In this document: positions 9,152-18,484 of the stretch, piece by piece
Position numbering within the stretch: position 1 is the stretch's first letter
Layout of the letters: every line of letters starts with the position of its first letter
The notes under the pieces: model-generated
The model's input: the letters and a program-made list of their open reading frames with translations, nothing else
What the model was told of the DNA's origin: nothing
Database searches by the model: none
Assembly: GCA_002347705.1 (NCBI GenBank)
Contig: DDWY01000017.1
Coordinates: forward strand, 30,377 to 94,376
Length of the DNA stretch: 64,000 nt
Origin: Anaerolineaceae bacterium UBA2274
GTDB lineage: Bacteria; Chloroflexota; Anaerolineae; Anaerolineales; Anaerolineaceae
Direction: 5' to 3'
Program-made: the position numbers and the translations under genes

Positions 9152-10099
9152 TTACTCCACTTCTTCTTTTTCCAAATAGCCTTTTTCGACCATGGCGTCT
9201 TTTAGCTCTGTCAGACTTTTATCACCGAAATTTCGGATGGAAAGCATGGCACTTTCGCCTTTATCCAGCAAATCCAGCACATCACCAACAGTTGTGATGC
9301 CAGTTCGCTTCAGCGCGTTGAATACTCGCACAGTCAGGTCCAGGGCTTCAATCGGGGTTTCGATGACTTCCTTGCTGAAAAGCGGCGTCTCAACCTCAGC
9401 CAGGATTGCGGGTTTCACGAGTTCTTCTTCATTGGTGCCGCTGATGATCATGAGCTGCTCCATCAAGCGCTGCGATGATTCAATCAGTGCCTTCTCCGGG
9501 GAGAGTGTTCCGTCAGTCCAGATTTCAAGTTGCAGGCGATCGAAGTTGGTGTTTTGACCAACGCGGGCATTTGCCACACTCCAATTTACGCGCCGTACCG
9601 GCGAGAAGATTGCATCCACAGGCAGCACACCGATCGGCAGTCTGTCCGCGCGATCTCCCGCGGGAAGATAACCCCTGCCGGATTCTACCGTCATGTCCAT
9701 CTCCACGTGGGCATCCTTTTCATTGATGCTGAACAAATAGAGATCGGGGTTGACTACTTCCACCTCAGGTGGGCAGCGCAAATCTGCCGCCGTGATGGTG
9801 CCTTCACCCTTTACATCCAGGCTGATTGTGGCGCTCTCAACGTTGTGAAGTTTGAAGCGCAGCAGTTTGATCTGCAGCATCACCTGAATGACATCTTCGC
9901 GGACACCTTTGATAGTGGTGAATTCGTGCATCACGTCGGTGATACGCACTGAGCTTACCGCTGCGCCCTTCAACGAAGAGAGCAGGGTCCTGCGCAGGGC
10001 GTTTCCCAGAGTGACACCGAAACCACGATCAAGCGGGCTGATCGTAAATTTTCCATAGTCTCGGGACTCTTCAGTCCGTTCAATTTTTGGTGTTACCAT
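9152..10099 (-). CDS. rpoA: DNA-directed RNA polymerase alpha subunit
   Basis: A 315-residue alpha subunit. The N-terminal dimerisation and beta/beta'-binding domain (about residues 1-225) carries PLDRGFGVTLGNALRRTLL. The C-terminal domain (about 240-315), which binds UP elements and activators, has LDLTVRVFNALKRTGITTVG and IRNFGDKSLTELK. The acidic end EKGYLEKEEVE is usual. ATG 10099 was chosen because AGGAA lies eight bases upstream; ATG 10105 and GTG 10117 are in frame. It sits in the classic alpha operon between rpsD and rplQ. Confidence 0.97.
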   Translation of the reverse strand: MVTPKIERTEESRDYGKFTISPLDRGFGVTLGNALRRTLLSSLKGAAVSSVRITDVMHEFTTIKGVREDVIQVMLQIKLLRFKLHNVESATISLDVKGEGTITAADLRCPPEVEVVNPDLYLFSINEKDAHVEMDMTVESGRGYLPAGDRADRLPIGVLPVDAIFSPVRRVNWSVANARVGQNTNFDRLQLEIWTDGTLSPEKALIESSQRLMEQLMIISGTNEEELVKPAILAEVETPLFSKEVIETPIEALDLTVRVFNALKRTGITTVGDVLDLLDKGESAMLSIRNFGDKSLTELKDAMVEKGYLEKEEVE

Positions 10100-10168
10100 T
10101 TCCATATTTCCTGTCACGTTTGCCCCTAACCAGTCTAACGATCAAGTAAGACTGAACTAGTTCTTGAA

Positions 10169-10807
10169 TTAGCGTGAGTAATACTCAACAACCAATTGCT
10201 CGCTGAGATTGCCATCAATTTCTGAACGTTCGGGGTTGCGTAGCATCCGACCTGTAAGATTTGTCAGGTCGCGAGCCAACCATGTGGGCACAGTGCGACC
10301 TTCGGCTTCTTCACGCAAATTCTTGAAGAATACCGTCTCCTTGGACTTTTCCTTCACGGTGATGACATCATCGACTTTGACACCAAAAGAATGGACATCA
10401 GCGCGCTGACCGTTCACCAAAAAATGACCGTGGCTCACCATGACGCGCGCCTGCGCACGGCTGGCTGCAAAACCAAGTCGATAGATCACGTTATCCAGCC
10501 TGGTTTCCAGGATGGTCAACAAGTTAGCACCAGTCTGACCGCGCATGCGTAAAGCCTGACCGTAAAAGCGGCGGAACTGGCGTTCATAAATACCGTAAAC
10601 CCGGCGAACCTTCTGTTTGGCGCGCAGCTGCTTGCCATAATCAGATTGACGTGCTGGGCGACCGGCGAGATTTTTTCCATGCATACCAGGGGCGTAGCTG
10701 CGTTTCTCAAAAGAGCATTTAGGAGTATAGCAACGCTCTCCCTTGAGGAACAACTTCTCGCCTTCCCGGCGGCATAAACGACAAACTGCTTCTGTATATC
10801 TAGCCAT
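10169..10807 (-). CDS. rpsD: Small ribosomal subunit protein S4 (zinc form)
   Basis: A 212-residue primary 16S rRNA-binding protein. Its N-terminus has cysteines in CRLCRREGEKLF and CYTPKC, the four-cysteine zinc-binding form of S4. The S4 RNA-binding domain (about residues 100-160) has RLDNVIYRLGFAASRAQAR and VSHGHFLVNG. S4 represses the alpha operon in several bacteria, but I see no clear operator here. It lies between rpsK and rpoA. Confidence 0.98.
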   Translation of the reverse strand: MARYTEAVCRLCRREGEKLFLKGERCYTPKCSFEKRSYAPGMHGKNLAGRPARQSDYGKQLRAKQKVRRVYGIYERQFRRFYGQALRMRGQTGANLLTILETRLDNVIYRLGFAASRAQARVMVSHGHFLVNGQRADVHSFGVKVDDVITVKEKSKETVFFKNLREEAEGRTVPTWLARDLTNLTGRMLRNPERSEIDGNLSEQLVVEYYSR

Positions 10808-10829
10808 CTTAATAATTTCCTTTTCTTAA

Positions 10830-11234
10830 CTACACGCGGCGTTTCTTGGGAGGTCGGCAGCCATTATGAGGCACGGGTGTCATATCTGTGATCATGCGCA
10901 CACGGATACCTAATGATTGGACTGCACGAATCGCAGCTTCCCGACCAGGACCAGGGCCCTTGACGAACATTTCTACTTCCTGAAGACCCATCTGTTGGGC
11001 TGTCTTCACAGTTTGTTCGGCTGCAAGTCTTGCAGCAAACGGGGTGCTTTTGCGTGATCCTTTAAAACCAGCTGACCCGGAACTGCCCCAGCAAATCGTA
11101 TTGCCTTGCAAATCCGTGATGGTCACGATGGTGTTATTGAAGGACGCAAACACGTGCACTTGTCCTGTCGAAATCTGGCGCTTGACCTTACGCGAAGTAG
11201 TCGTTCGCCGCGCTTTACGTGCTTGTTTTGCCAT
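10830..11234 (-). CDS. rpsK: Small ribosomal subunit protein S11
   Basis: A 134-residue platform protein of the 30S subunit next to the mRNA exit. It has [34 protein letters not shown], and the C-terminal [18 protein letters not shown], all diagnostic. About 100 bases separate it from rpsM, the largest gap in this operon. That gap contains GGGG and CCCC tracts able to form a local hairpin, but no gene. Confidence 0.98.
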   Translation of the reverse strand: MAKQARKARRTTTSRKVKRQISTGQVHVFASFNNTIVTITDLQGNTICWGSSGSAGFKGSRKSTPFAARLAAEQTVKTAQQMGLQEVEMFVKGPGPGREAAIRAVQSLGIRVRMITDMTPVPHNGCRPPKKRRV

Positions 11235-11335
11235 AATTCTTCCTCACTAAATCTTTACATGTCTGTCACAGCCTGCTTTAGGTTGCCGCTGGGGAGAAAG
11301 GGAACCCCATCCCAAGCTTGCTGGTCAGTTCATTA

Positions 11336-11725
11336 CTATTTCTTGGTCGCTCCACGGCGGCGTCCGCGACCAGCGACTGTGCGCTTGGGACCCTTGCGTG
11401 TGCGTGCGTTGGTGCGGGTATTCTGACCGCGCACAGGGAGATTCCGGCGGTGACGTAAGCCACGATAGCAGCCAATCTCAACCAAACGCTTGATGTTCAT
11501 TTGAACTTCCCGACGCAGGTCACCTTCAACCTTGACGTTCTGTCCAATGAAATCACGGAGTTTTGACACTTCGGCTTCAGGTAAATCTTTTACCCGGATA
11601 TCAGGATCGACGCCAGTGGCTGCCAGAATTGTATCCGCAGTCCTTGGTCCGATACCGTAGATATATCGCAAACCGATCTGAATGCGCTTATTGCGCGGGA
11701 GGTCAACACCTTCTATACGAGCCAT
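11336..11725 (-). CDS. rpsM: Small ribosomal subunit protein S13
   Basis: A 129-residue head protein contacting 50S L5 in bridge B1b. It shows [19 protein letters not shown], then LTYIYGIG-like [14 protein letters not shown], and the C-terminal tail [17 protein letters not shown]. The ATG at 11725 has AAGGA at eight bases. A longer frame upstream runs through rpmJ in another register and was rejected. Confidence 0.98.
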   Translation of the reverse strand: MARIEGVDLPRNKRIQIGLRYIYGIGPRTADTILAATGVDPDIRVKDLPEAEVSKLRDFIGQNVKVEGDLRREVQMNIKRLVEIGCYRGLRHRRNLPVRGQNTRTNARTRKGPKRTVAGRGRRRGATKK

Positions 11726-11736
11726 ATTTTGATTCC

Positions 11737-11850
11737 TTATCCTTGTCGCTGCTTGTGGCGGGTATTGGGACAAATAACATAAAGCCGACCGTGTCTTTTG
11801 ACGATCTTGCATTGGTTACAGCGTTTCTTTATCGATGCTGATACTTTCAT
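11737..11850 (-). CDS. rpmJ: Large ribosomal subunit protein L36 (zinc form)
   Basis: A 37-residue protein read directly from the minus strand: it opens [19 protein letters not shown] and ends [11 protein letters not shown]. The zinc ligands C11, C14, C27 and H32 of the C+ form of L36 are all present. It lies 11 bases upstream of rpsM, its usual place. In most bacteria infA comes just before it; here only 71 bases separate it from map, so infA is absent. Confidence 0.96.
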   Translation of the reverse strand: MKVSASIKKRCNQCKIVKRHGRLYVICPNTRHKQRQG

Positions 11851-11921
11851 CAGTCCTTACTCCTTCTTCTATCCGCAAAACATTTATTATATCTTTATCG
11901 TTCAATATTCGCAAGGTTTGG

Positions 11922-12695
11922 CTATAAACTGGTCAGCACCAGCGGGCCATCCTTGGTTACTGCTATAGTATTTTCCTGGTGCGCGGTCAGCTTCCTGTTC
12001 ACTGATACTACCGTCCACTGATCACCCAGAGTCTTCGTTCGCCGTGTTCCAATCAGCACCATTGGTTCAATCGCGATCGTCATGCCTTCGCGCAGCAAAA
12101 AACCCTGCCCTGGCACGCCGTAGTTGGTCAACTGTGGGCTTTCGTGCATCTCACGCCCAACACCATGACCTGTGTAAGTGTGGGTGCTAAAGAAACCGTG
12201 GCTTTCCACATGGGCTTCAATGGCCGAACCGATATCACCGCTGTGATTACCCGCCACCATCAGTGACGTCGCAATTTCCAGCGCTTCTTTGGTCACATCG
12301 ATCAGTCGCTGAGATTCTGCTGAAATCTCACCGACGCCGACCGTAAAAGCGGAATCGCCAACAAAACCTTCATAGACCGTACCGCAATCAACCGAAATGA
12401 TGTCGCCTTCTTTTAGCTTGCGATTGCCGGGAATGCCGTGCACCATTTGTTCATTGATGCTGGTGCAGATACTCCCCGGGAAGGGCACCCCGTTTCCGGG
12501 GTCATAATTCTTAAAGGGCGAGTAAACTCCGTGAGCCCGCTGAAAACTTTCCGCGACCTCATTCAGTTCACCAGTTGTCACACCTGGCCTGATTTCTGCC
12601 TTGACCGCTTCGAGGGTCTGGGCATTCAAACGACCAGCTTCCCGCATCAGGGCGATTTCCGCGCCTGATTTGAGATTGATTCTGTTTTCGAACAT
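11922..12695 (-). CDS. map: Methionine aminopeptidase, type I
   Basis: A 257-residue dinuclear-metal enzyme that removes the initiator methionine from nascent proteins. The five metal ligands are visible: Asp103 and Asp114 in SVDCGTVYEGFVGDSAF, His177 in TGHGVGREMHE, Glu210 in IAIEPM and Glu241 in HQENTIAV. His86 in QMVHGIPG is the usual substrate-positioning residue. There is no N-terminal zinc extension. The start overlaps the adk stop by one base (TAATG), which implies translational coupling. Confidence 0.97.
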   Translation of the reverse strand: MFENRINLKSGAEIALMREAGRLNAQTLEAVKAEIRPGVTTGELNEVAESFQRAHGVYSPFKNYDPGNGVPFPGSICTSINEQMVHGIPGNRKLKEGDIISVDCGTVYEGFVGDSAFTVGVGEISAESQRLIDVTKEALEIATSLMVAGNHSGDIGSAIEAHVESHGFFSTHTYTGHGVGREMHESPQLTNYGVPGQGFLLREGMTIAIEPMVLIGTRRTKTLGDQWTVVSVNRKLTAHQENTIAVTKDGPLVLTSL

Positions 12696-13348
12696 TAAGC
12701 CACAGCTTTCAGCAAATCTTCTGTGACTTGCTCAATTTCCTGTGTGCCGTCTACCTCGATCAGCGTCCCTGCCTGACGATAATAATCAATCAGAGGGGAG
12801 GTCTGGTCGTAGTATACATTGATGCGGTGCAGGACCGTCTCGGGCTTATCATCGTCCCGCTGATAGAGCTGCGAGCCGTCCACATCGTCCACCCATTTTA
12901 CCCTGGGGGGATTGTAGAGTGCGTGATAAACACGCCCCGCATGGCTCATCCAGCGACCGCTCAGACGTTCAACCAGCACATCATTCGGCACGCTGATAAA
13001 AGGCACAAAATCTACCTTTCCACCAATCTCAGCCAAAAGGTTTTCAAACGCTTCAGCCTGGGTCGGAGTGCGTGGAAAGCCGTCCATTACGGCACCCTTT
13101 GCACAATCAGGTCTTGAAAGGCGTTCTCTTACCATTTCGATGGTTACGCCATCGGGCACCAGTTCGCCTTTGACCATGTAACTTGAGGCCAACTTACCCA
13201 GCTCGGTTTCCTGGCTCAGATTCTCGCGGAAGAGATCGCCCGTCGAAACATGTACCAGACCCAGCTTTGCCGCCAGGATCTTAGCCTGAGTGCCTTTGCC
13301 GGCTCCCGGTGGACCCAGCATAACGATGTAAGTCGCTTTTTCGTTCAT
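12695..13348 (-). CDS. adk: Adenylate kinase
   Basis: A 217-residue AMP/ATP phosphotransferase. The P-loop GPPGAGKGTQ lies at about residues 12-21. The AMP-binding segments STGDLFRE and MDGFPRTPTQAE and the LID region (about 130-165) follow, so it is the long form. The LID begins GRWMSHAGRVYH and has no cysteine quartet, so it is the non-zinc type. It lies between secY and map, the usual spc-operon order. Confidence 0.97.
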   Translation of the reverse strand: MNEKATYIVMLGPPGAGKGTQAKILAAKLGLVHVSTGDLFRENLSQETELGKLASSYMVKGELVPDGVTIEMVRERLSRPDCAKGAVMDGFPRTPTQAEAFENLLAEIGGKVDFVPFISVPNDVLVERLSGRWMSHAGRVYHALYNPPRVKWVDDVDGSQLYQRDDDKPETVLHRINVYYDQTSPLIDYYRQAGTLIEVDGTQEIEQVTEDLLKAVA

Positions 13349-13364
13349 CTTCCAACTCTCCAGC

Positions 13365-14699
13365 TTAGTTGATCAGCCGATCATCGTAGCCGTGCATGCG
13401 CAATTCGGTCTCGATCAGCTCAACCGTCTCGCGAATAGTGCCAACCACGATCAACAGACCCGAAGCCTGCATTAATTGCACACCCGCGCTGCCTTCTGGC
13501 AGGAAGTATCCCATGATGTATGGCAATACCGCCACCAAACCCAGGAAGAACGCGCCAGGGAGCGTGATGCGCCGCTGAACACGAGTGAGATAGTCCTGCG
13601 TGGCTTTACCACGGACAACTCCCGGGATCTGAGCGCCCTGCTTTTTCAGGTTATCACCATAGTTTTGCTGCGCGAAGAGCACGTCAGTGTAGAAGTACGC
13701 AAACGCAACAACCAGCAGGAAGAACATGATTGGATACCACCAGTCTTCCCCACCAAAAGCTCGGTACAACCAGTTGGACGCGCTATTGACCCATTTGGTC
13801 TGGGAATTGATAAAGAATGACGACAGAATCGCCGGGAAGGTCAGGAATGATTGGGCAAAAATGATCGGGATCATGCCGGCCATGTTGACCATCAGGGGTA
13901 GTTGACTGCGCACCGGCATCGACATTCGGTTGCCAATACGCCGTCCCGGGAACAAAACCGGTATGTTGCGGCGTCCGCCCTGGACAAACACAATAGCCAG
14001 GATCGTCAACACAAAGACAGTCAGCACCACCGCAAATACCCACCAGGGTTCTTTCCCATTGAACATCTGGGCGAAGGTGACCGGGAAGCGTGAGACGATG
14101 CCAGCAAAGATGATCAACGATAAGCCCTGATTACGTAAGCCATATTCAGAAATCAACTGACCAATCCAGATACCAAACATCGTACCCGCAACCATACTGA
14201 TGATGGCGGTGAGAGTCGGCAACAACTGTGCTCCAGAAAAGCCCCACTGCTGAATGACCGTACTGCCGCCTAACATCGAGTTAAAGATATTAATTTGCCC
14301 AAACGCTGAAAGGAGCGCCATCGGAATGGTCAGGATAACTGTCCATTTTTCCATCCAGATACGACCTTCGCGGGGATCATCCTTCATTTTTTGTTCCAAC
14401 GCGGGAATAACCGGTGTGAGCAATTGCAGGATAATTTGGGCAGTGATATACGGGTAGACACCCATGGCAAGCACAGAGAATCTGGACACCGCTCCACCAG
14501 AGAGCAGATCAAGCAAGTTCACCAGATTACCGCCAGCTCCAGTCTGCTGGGACAATGCCGCAACAGCAGCACGGTTGATGCCAGGAACTGGAATGTTGGC
14601 TGCCAGGCGGAAAATTGCCAGCAGCAACAGCGAAATCAACAGCTTGTTGCGAATATCCTCAGATTTCCACAGGTAACGCCAGGATGATCGTTTCATCAC
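13365..14699 (-). CDS. secY: Protein translocase subunit SecY
   Basis: A 444-residue channel subunit of the SecYEG translocon with ten predicted membrane helices. The family marker NIPVPGINRAAV follows the first helix, then LLSGGAVSRFSVLAMGVYP and the large cytoplasmic loop near KKQGAQIPG. The C-terminal stretch IETELRMHGYDDRLIN is typical. It lies between rplO and adk, in the spc-operon position. The motor SecA is encoded at 45144-49157. Confidence 0.98.
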   Translation of the reverse strand: MMKRSSWRYLWKSEDIRNKLLISLLLLAIFRLAANIPVPGINRAAVAALSQQTGAGGNLVNLLDLLSGGAVSRFSVLAMGVYPYITAQIILQLLTPVIPALEQKMKDDPREGRIWMEKWTVILTIPMALLSAFGQINIFNSMLGGSTVIQQWGFSGAQLLPTLTAIISMVAGTMFGIWIGQLISEYGLRNQGLSLIIFAGIVSRFPVTFAQMFNGKEPWWVFAVVLTVFVLTILAIVFVQGGRRNIPVLFPGRRIGNRMSMPVRSQLPLMVNMAGMIPIIFAQSFLTFPAILSSFFINSQTKWVNSASNWLYRAFGGEDWWYPIMFFLLVVAFAYFYTDVLFAQQNYGDNLKKQGAQIPGVVRGKATQDYLTRVQRRITLPGAFFLGLVAVLPYIMGYFLPEGSAGVQLMQASGLLIVVGTIRETVELIETELRMHGYDDRLIN

Positions 14700-14713
14700 T
14701 TATCTCCTCTTAG

Positions 14714-15172
14714 CTACGAAAGTGCCAATGTCTCGATAGTCCCGCCAGCTTTTTCAATTTTCTGACGAGCGCCTTCAGTCACCTTGTGAGCTTTGATTTT
14801 CAGGGCAACGTTGATATCACCACGACCCAGGATTTTGATCGGCAAATCTTTGCCCTTCAGAAGTCCGGCAGCTTTCAGGCTTTCAGGAGTGATTTCATCA
14901 CCAGCCTTAAAACCCTGCAGTGAATCCAAGTTTACTTCCGCGTAGCGTACGCGATTGCGTGGGGTGAAACCTTCACCACGCAGGAAAGGCAGCTTGCGGT
15001 AAAAGGGCAGGTTACCGCCCATGTGATAAGGGCGCACTCCGCCGCCACTGCGTGCGTTCTGACCTTTGGTTCCGCGACCGGCAGTTTTGCCTGAGCCGCT
15101 TCCAGTACCCCGGCCTACACGCTTGCGCGTTTTCTTTGCGCCTTCGTTTGGTTTGAGATCATGTAATTGCAT
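14714..15172 (-). CDS. rplO: Large ribosomal subunit protein L15
   Basis: A 152-residue late-assembly 50S protein. It opens MQLHDLKPNEGAKKTRKR, followed by the Gly/Arg-rich extension GRGTGSGSGKTAGRGTKGQ, which threads into 23S rRNA. The globular C-terminal half ends with the helix GARQKIEKAGGTIE. Length and context (rpmD upstream, secY downstream) are typical. Confidence 0.98.
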   Translation of the reverse strand: MQLHDLKPNEGAKKTRKRVGRGTGSGSGKTAGRGTKGQNARSGGGVRPYHMGGNLPFYRKLPFLRGEGFTPRNRVRYAEVNLDSLQGFKAGDEITPESLKAAGLLKGKDLPIKILGRGDINVALKIKAHKVTEGARQKIEKAGGTIETLALS

Positions 15173-15174
15173 GC

Positions 15175-15381
15175 TTACTTCTCCTCAGTGTCTGGCAGGA
15201 TCTCAATTAAATGTGAGACCTTTGTCAGCATTCCGCGCAGAGCCTCATTATCCTCATGCTCAACCACCTGGTTGAGATTACGGAAGCCGAGCGCTTTGAG
15301 TGTTCGTTTGGTGCGGACGCTGTAGCCGATGCCGCTTTTCACCAATTTGACGCGCAGGATATTTGACTGTTTCTTAGCCAT
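15175..15381 (-). CDS. rpmD: Large ribosomal subunit protein L30
   Basis: A 68-residue 50S protein with the L30 core LRVKLVKSGIGYSVRTKR followed by TLKALGFRNLNQVVEHED. It starts inside the last codons of rpsE (eight-base overlap) and ends two bases before rplO, so translation is probably coupled. Length is near the family norm of about 60. Confidence 0.96.
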   Translation of the reverse strand: MAKKQSNILRVKLVKSGIGYSVRTKRTLKALGFRNLNQVVEHEDNEALRGMLTKVSHLIEILPDTEEK

Positions 15382-15898
15382 TTTTCCTCCGGTCCCAATA
15401 TGGTGTCACATCGATCAGGTCCTTGCCGCGTTCCGCCGCCACCGTAGCAGGTGATTTGAGCTGCGATAAGGCATCGAAGGTAGCCTGGACGATGTTGAGC
15501 ATGTTTGAAGAGCCCAGAGATTTGGTAAGGATGTCCTTGATCCCTGCAGCTTCACAAACCGCGCGCACACCACCGGCCGCGATGACGCCAGTACCAGCCG
15601 AAGCCGGCTTCAGCAGCACTTTCGCGCCACTTTGGCTGCCAGTCACTTCATGAGCAATCGTTGTGCCCAGCAGGCTGACTTTATTCATATTCTTATACGC
15701 ACGCTCGGTAGCTTTGCGCATCGCGTCTGGAACAGCAAGTGCCTTGCCAGTGCCCAGCCCAACATTCCCGTTATTATCGCCAACCACCACGGTCACGCGG
15801 AACGAGAAGCGGCGGCCACCTTTGACAACCTTGGCAACCCGAGCAATGTCAATTACACGTTCGTCGTATTGAGTCTCTAATCCTTGATATTCTTCCAT
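15374..15898 (-). CDS. rpsE: Small ribosomal subunit protein S5
   Basis: A 174-residue 30S protein important for accuracy and helicase activity at the mRNA entry. The double-stranded-RNA-binding N-terminal domain has [20 protein letters not shown] and [20 protein letters not shown]. The C-terminal domain has [19 protein letters not shown]. Family length is normal. It overlaps rpmD at its 3' end. Confidence 0.98.
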   Translation of the reverse strand: MEEYQGLETQYDERVIDIARVAKVVKGGRRFSFRVTVVVGDNNGNVGLGTGKALAVPDAMRKATERAYKNMNKVSLLGTTIAHEVTGSQSGAKVLLKPASAGTGVIAAGGVRAVCEAAGIKDILTKSLGSSNMLNIVQATFDALSQLKSPATVAAERGKDLIDVTPYWDRRKNG

Positions 15899-15910
15899 AG
15901 TATCCTCGTT

Positions 15911-16282
15911 TTAGAATTCCAGCCCGCCCTTGCGAGCACCTTCGGCCAGAGCTTTCAGACGACCGGTATAAATGTAACCACCACGATCCATGACAACGGT
16001 CTTGATGCCTTTGTCCAGGGCTCGCTTGGCAAGCGCCTCACCAACAAGCAATGCCTGTTCGGATTTGTTCTTGCCCTTCACGACTTCGCGCAGAGCCGCA
16101 TCCACGCTGGATGCAGAAACCAGAGTTGTGCCGCTGTGATCATCAATCACCTGGGCATAGATCTCATTAATACTGCGAAATACGTTCAGACGCGGACGCT
16201 CTGGCGTTCCAAAGATCTTCTTACGCACGCGAACGTGACGGTGTAAACGAGCAGCGTTTCTTGATTTTTTAGCCATAGTCAT
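15911..16282 (-). CDS. rplR: Large ribosomal subunit protein L18
   Basis: A 123-residue 5S rRNA-binding protein. It shows [20 protein letters not shown], then [13 protein letters not shown] and the C-terminal FDRGG-like block [20 protein letters not shown]. The third residue, also Met, is an equally likely start. It forms the 5S particle with L5, encoded at 17466-18011. Confidence 0.97.
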   Translation of the reverse strand: MTMAKKSRNAARLHRHVRVRKKIFGTPERPRLNVFRSINEIYAQVIDDHSGTTLVSASSVDAALREVVKGKNKSEQALLVGEALAKRALDKGIKTVVMDRGGYIYTGRLKALAEGARKGGLEF

Positions 16283-16288
16283 TTACCT

Positions 16289-16837
16289 CTACTTACCGGT
16301 TTTCCCGGCTTTACCAGCTTTGAGCTTGATAATTTCGCCCTGATAACGGATACCGGTGCCATGATAGCGTTCCGGTGGGCGCAGCTTGCGGATATTCGCA
16401 GCCACCTGCCCCACCTGCTGCCGGTCGCGCCCTTTGATCTTGATCAGACGGGCTTTTGCGTCCACATCAAAGGTGATGCCCTCTGGAGCGGGGAAATTCA
16501 CAGGATGTGAAAATCCCAGATTCAACAACAGGTCATTACCTTTCAATTCAGCCCGATAACCAACGCCGCTGTATTCCAGCACAATTTCAAAACCTTTGTC
16601 GCAGCCAACAACCATGTTGTTGAGCAGGGCGCGCGTGGTTCCATGCAATGCCCGGATCCGGGGCTGGTCGTTGGGGCGCTCTACTGTGATAACGCCGTCT
16701 TCGAGCTTGATTGTAATCTCAGGAGAGAAGGTATCTTCCAGGACCCCGTTGGGTCCTTTGACTGAAACCTTGTTTCCGTCCATCTTCACTTCCACACCCT
16801 TTGGCAGGGTTATGGGTAATTTACCAATTCGCGACAT
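16289..16837 (-). CDS. rplF: Large ribosomal subunit protein L6
   Basis: A 182-residue protein next to the GTPase centre. It opens MSRIGKLPITLPKGVEV, continues with VKGPNGVLEDTF, and the second repeat ends with the conserved RLRPPERYHGTGIRYQGE-like block KLRPPERYHGTGIRY. The ATG at 16837 follows AGGAGGAAGAGAA, a strong ribosome site. A longer frame reaching into rpsH was rejected. Confidence 0.97.
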   Translation of the reverse strand: MSRIGKLPITLPKGVEVKMDGNKVSVKGPNGVLEDTFSPEITIKLEDGVITVERPNDQPRIRALHGTTRALLNNMVVGCDKGFEIVLEYSGVGYRAELKGNDLLLNLGFSHPVNFPAPEGITFDVDAKARLIKIKGRDRQQVGQVAANIRKLRPPERYHGTGIRYQGEIIKLKAGKAGKTGK

Positions 16838-16848
16838 TTCTCTTCCTC

Positions 16849-17262
16849 CTACCAAACCTTGCAGAGGATCTCGCCGCCGACGCCAATCTTGCGAGCGCGT
16901 TGGCCGGTCATGATACCCTTCGGGGTTGATAAAATCGCGATACCAATACCAGATAATACCCACGGGATATCATTCTTGGAGGTGTAAACACGGCACCCAG
17001 GATGGCTGACGCGCTCCAAACCCGTAATAATCGGGCGGCGTTGGCGGCGTTCACCGATGTACTTCAGCTTCATGCGCAAAATTTTGTGCGAATCGCTCTT
17101 TCCATCAACAACTTCATAACTCTCAAGATAACCCTCTTCGGTCAGAATGCGGGCAATTTCACTCTTGAGCTTCGAGTTCGGCATGGCTACGGTTGTTTTG
17201 CCAACCATGGCAACATTGCGGATTCTCGTCAACATATCGGCAATTGGATCTGATATCGTCAT
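16849..17262 (-). CDS. rpsH: Small ribosomal subunit protein S8
   Basis: A 137-residue 16S rRNA-binding protein. It opens DPIADMLTRIRNV, has MPNSKLKSEIARIL, and ends with the family block STPKGIMTGQRARKIGVGGE. S8 represses the spc operon in E. coli; I see no copy of that operator here. Order rpsN-rpsH-rplF is standard. Confidence 0.98.
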   Translation of the reverse strand: MTISDPIADMLTRIRNVAMVGKTTVAMPNSKLKSEIARILTEEGYLESYEVVDGKSDSHKILRMKLKYIGERRQRRPIITGLERVSHPGCRVYTSKNDIPWVLSGIGIAILSTPKGIMTGQRARKIGVGGEILCKVW

Positions 17263-17282
17263 TTTAATCCCTCCAGGTCCTT

Positions 17283-17465
17283 TTACCAGGATGATTTAGT
17301 CACACCGGGGATTTTTCCCTGGAGTGCTAACTCACGGAAGCAAATACGGCAAAGACCAAACTTGCGCATATAACCGCGCGGTCTGCCGCACACACGACAG
17401 CGATTTACTACGCGGGTTGGATATTTCCGCCGCATTTCGCGATATTGCATACACTTTTTAGCCAT
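17283..17465 (-). CDS. rpsN: Small ribosomal subunit protein S14 (zinc type, S14Z)
   Basis: A 60-residue zinc-containing S14. Four cysteines form two CxxC pairs, CRVC and CRIC, spaced about 13 residues apart. It opens [19 protein letters not shown] and ends [15 protein letters not shown]. This short form is typical of many Gram-positives and Chloroflexota. It abuts rplE directly, with no spacer. Confidence 0.97.
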   Translation of the reverse strand: MAKKCMQYREMRRKYPTRVVNRCRVCGRPRGYMRKFGLCRICFRELALQGKIPGVTKSSW

Positions 17466-18011
17466 TTAGTTTCCTTTCCTGAAGGGCATGCCGAATTTAC
17501 TCAGCAATTGCCGGGCATGGTCATCATTTTCAGCAGTTGTCACAATGCTGATCTCCATGCCGCGCACTTTGTCGATTTTGTCATACTGGATCTCAGGGAA
17601 AATCAACTGTTCAGTCAGACCGAGCGTGTAGTTGCCACGTCCGTCAAAAGAATCAGCCGATATTCCACGGAAGTCACGCACACGAGGCAGAGCGACGTTG
17701 ATCAGGCGGTCCAAAAATGCCCACATCTTTTCTCCGCGCAGCGTAACCTTGACGCCGATTTGACGCCCTTCACGCAGCTTGAAATTTGAAATGGCTTTCT
17801 TGGCGGCGATGACAACAGGCTTCTGACCAGTGATGATAGTCAGATCGTTCACAGCAGCATCCAAAGCCTTGGGGTTGTCCAGCGCTTCGCCGACACCGAT
17901 ATTGACCACCACTTTGCTGATCTTCGGAATCTGCATGACGTTTTTCAACCCGAGCTCTTTCAGCAGAGCTGGCGCGATTTCATTCTTATATTGTTCTTGT
18001 AGTCTGTTCAT
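17466..18011 (-). CDS. rplE: Large ribosomal subunit protein L5
   Basis: A 181-residue 5S rRNA-binding protein. It has [14 protein letters not shown] near the N-terminus, then [31 protein letters not shown] and [19 protein letters not shown]. These are unambiguous L5 blocks. It contacts P-site tRNA and S13. The last residues lead straight into rpsN. Confidence 0.98.
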   Translation of the reverse strand: MNRLQEQYKNEIAPALLKELGLKNVMQIPKISKVVVNIGVGEALDNPKALDAAVNDLTIITGQKPVVIAAKKAISNFKLREGRQIGVKVTLRGEKMWAFLDRLINVALPRVRDFRGISADSFDGRGNYTLGLTEQLIFPEIQYDKIDKVRGMEISIVTTAENDDHARQLLSKFGMPFRKGN

Positions 18012-18028
18012 ATCTGCTCACCTACGCC

Positions 18029-18463
18029 TCAGTTACCCTTGGCGGCTTTCTTCTTGCTTTCAGCTGGTTTTGCCTTGCTCTCAGTCGCTTTTTCGGCTGG
18101 TTTTTTGGCAGCAGGTTTTGATTCTGCTTTCTTTTCCGCTGGCTTCGTTGCGGCTGGTTTTTTAGCGCTGCCGGCTTTTGCCTTGGAGACCTTGCGGACA
18201 TCCTTGGCTTCTTTTTCCGCTGCGCGATCAACCACAGCCACGTTGGAGGCATGGATTGGGGCTTCAAACTCACGAATGCCGGCAGGGATTGTCTTGCCCG
18301 CAGATTGGGTTTGCTTCTGGTGCTTCTTCACTATATTCACGCCCTGCACTACCACACGGTTTTCCTTGGGGAGCACACGGATGACTTCGCCAACCTTATC
18401 CTTATCTTCCTCAGCCCCGCGCATAACCCTCACGCGATCACCCTTATGTATTTTCATTTTCAT
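18029..18463 (-). CDS. rplX: Large ribosomal subunit protein L24 with long Lys/Ala-rich tail
   Basis: A 144-residue L24, an assembly initiator near the exit tunnel. Residues 1-80 are a normal KOW-containing core: [20 protein letters not shown], then [14 protein letters not shown] and [19 protein letters not shown]. Residues from about 85 to the end form a low-complexity tail of Lys, Ala, Pro and Ser with [24 protein letters not shown] repeats, resembling histone H1 or bacterial AKP-rich tails. L24 is usually about 105 residues, so 40 or more are extra. Its operon neighbour S17 has an acidic repetitive tail of the opposite charge. Confidence 0.95.
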   Translation of the reverse strand: MKMKIHKGDRVRVMRGAEEDKDKVGEVIRVLPKENRVVVQGVNIVKKHQKQTQSAGKTIPAGIREFEAPIHASNVAVVDRAAEKEAKDVRKVSKAKAGSAKKPAATKPAEKKAESKPAAKKPAEKATESKAKPAESKKKAAKGN

Positions 18464-18484
18464 TTGACACTCCTAATTCATCGA

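Noticed and set aside
11235..11335. Riboswitch or ribosomal protein operator between rpsM and rpsK
   Set aside because: G- and C-tracts can pair, but no known operator shape is recognisable and there is no covariation data.
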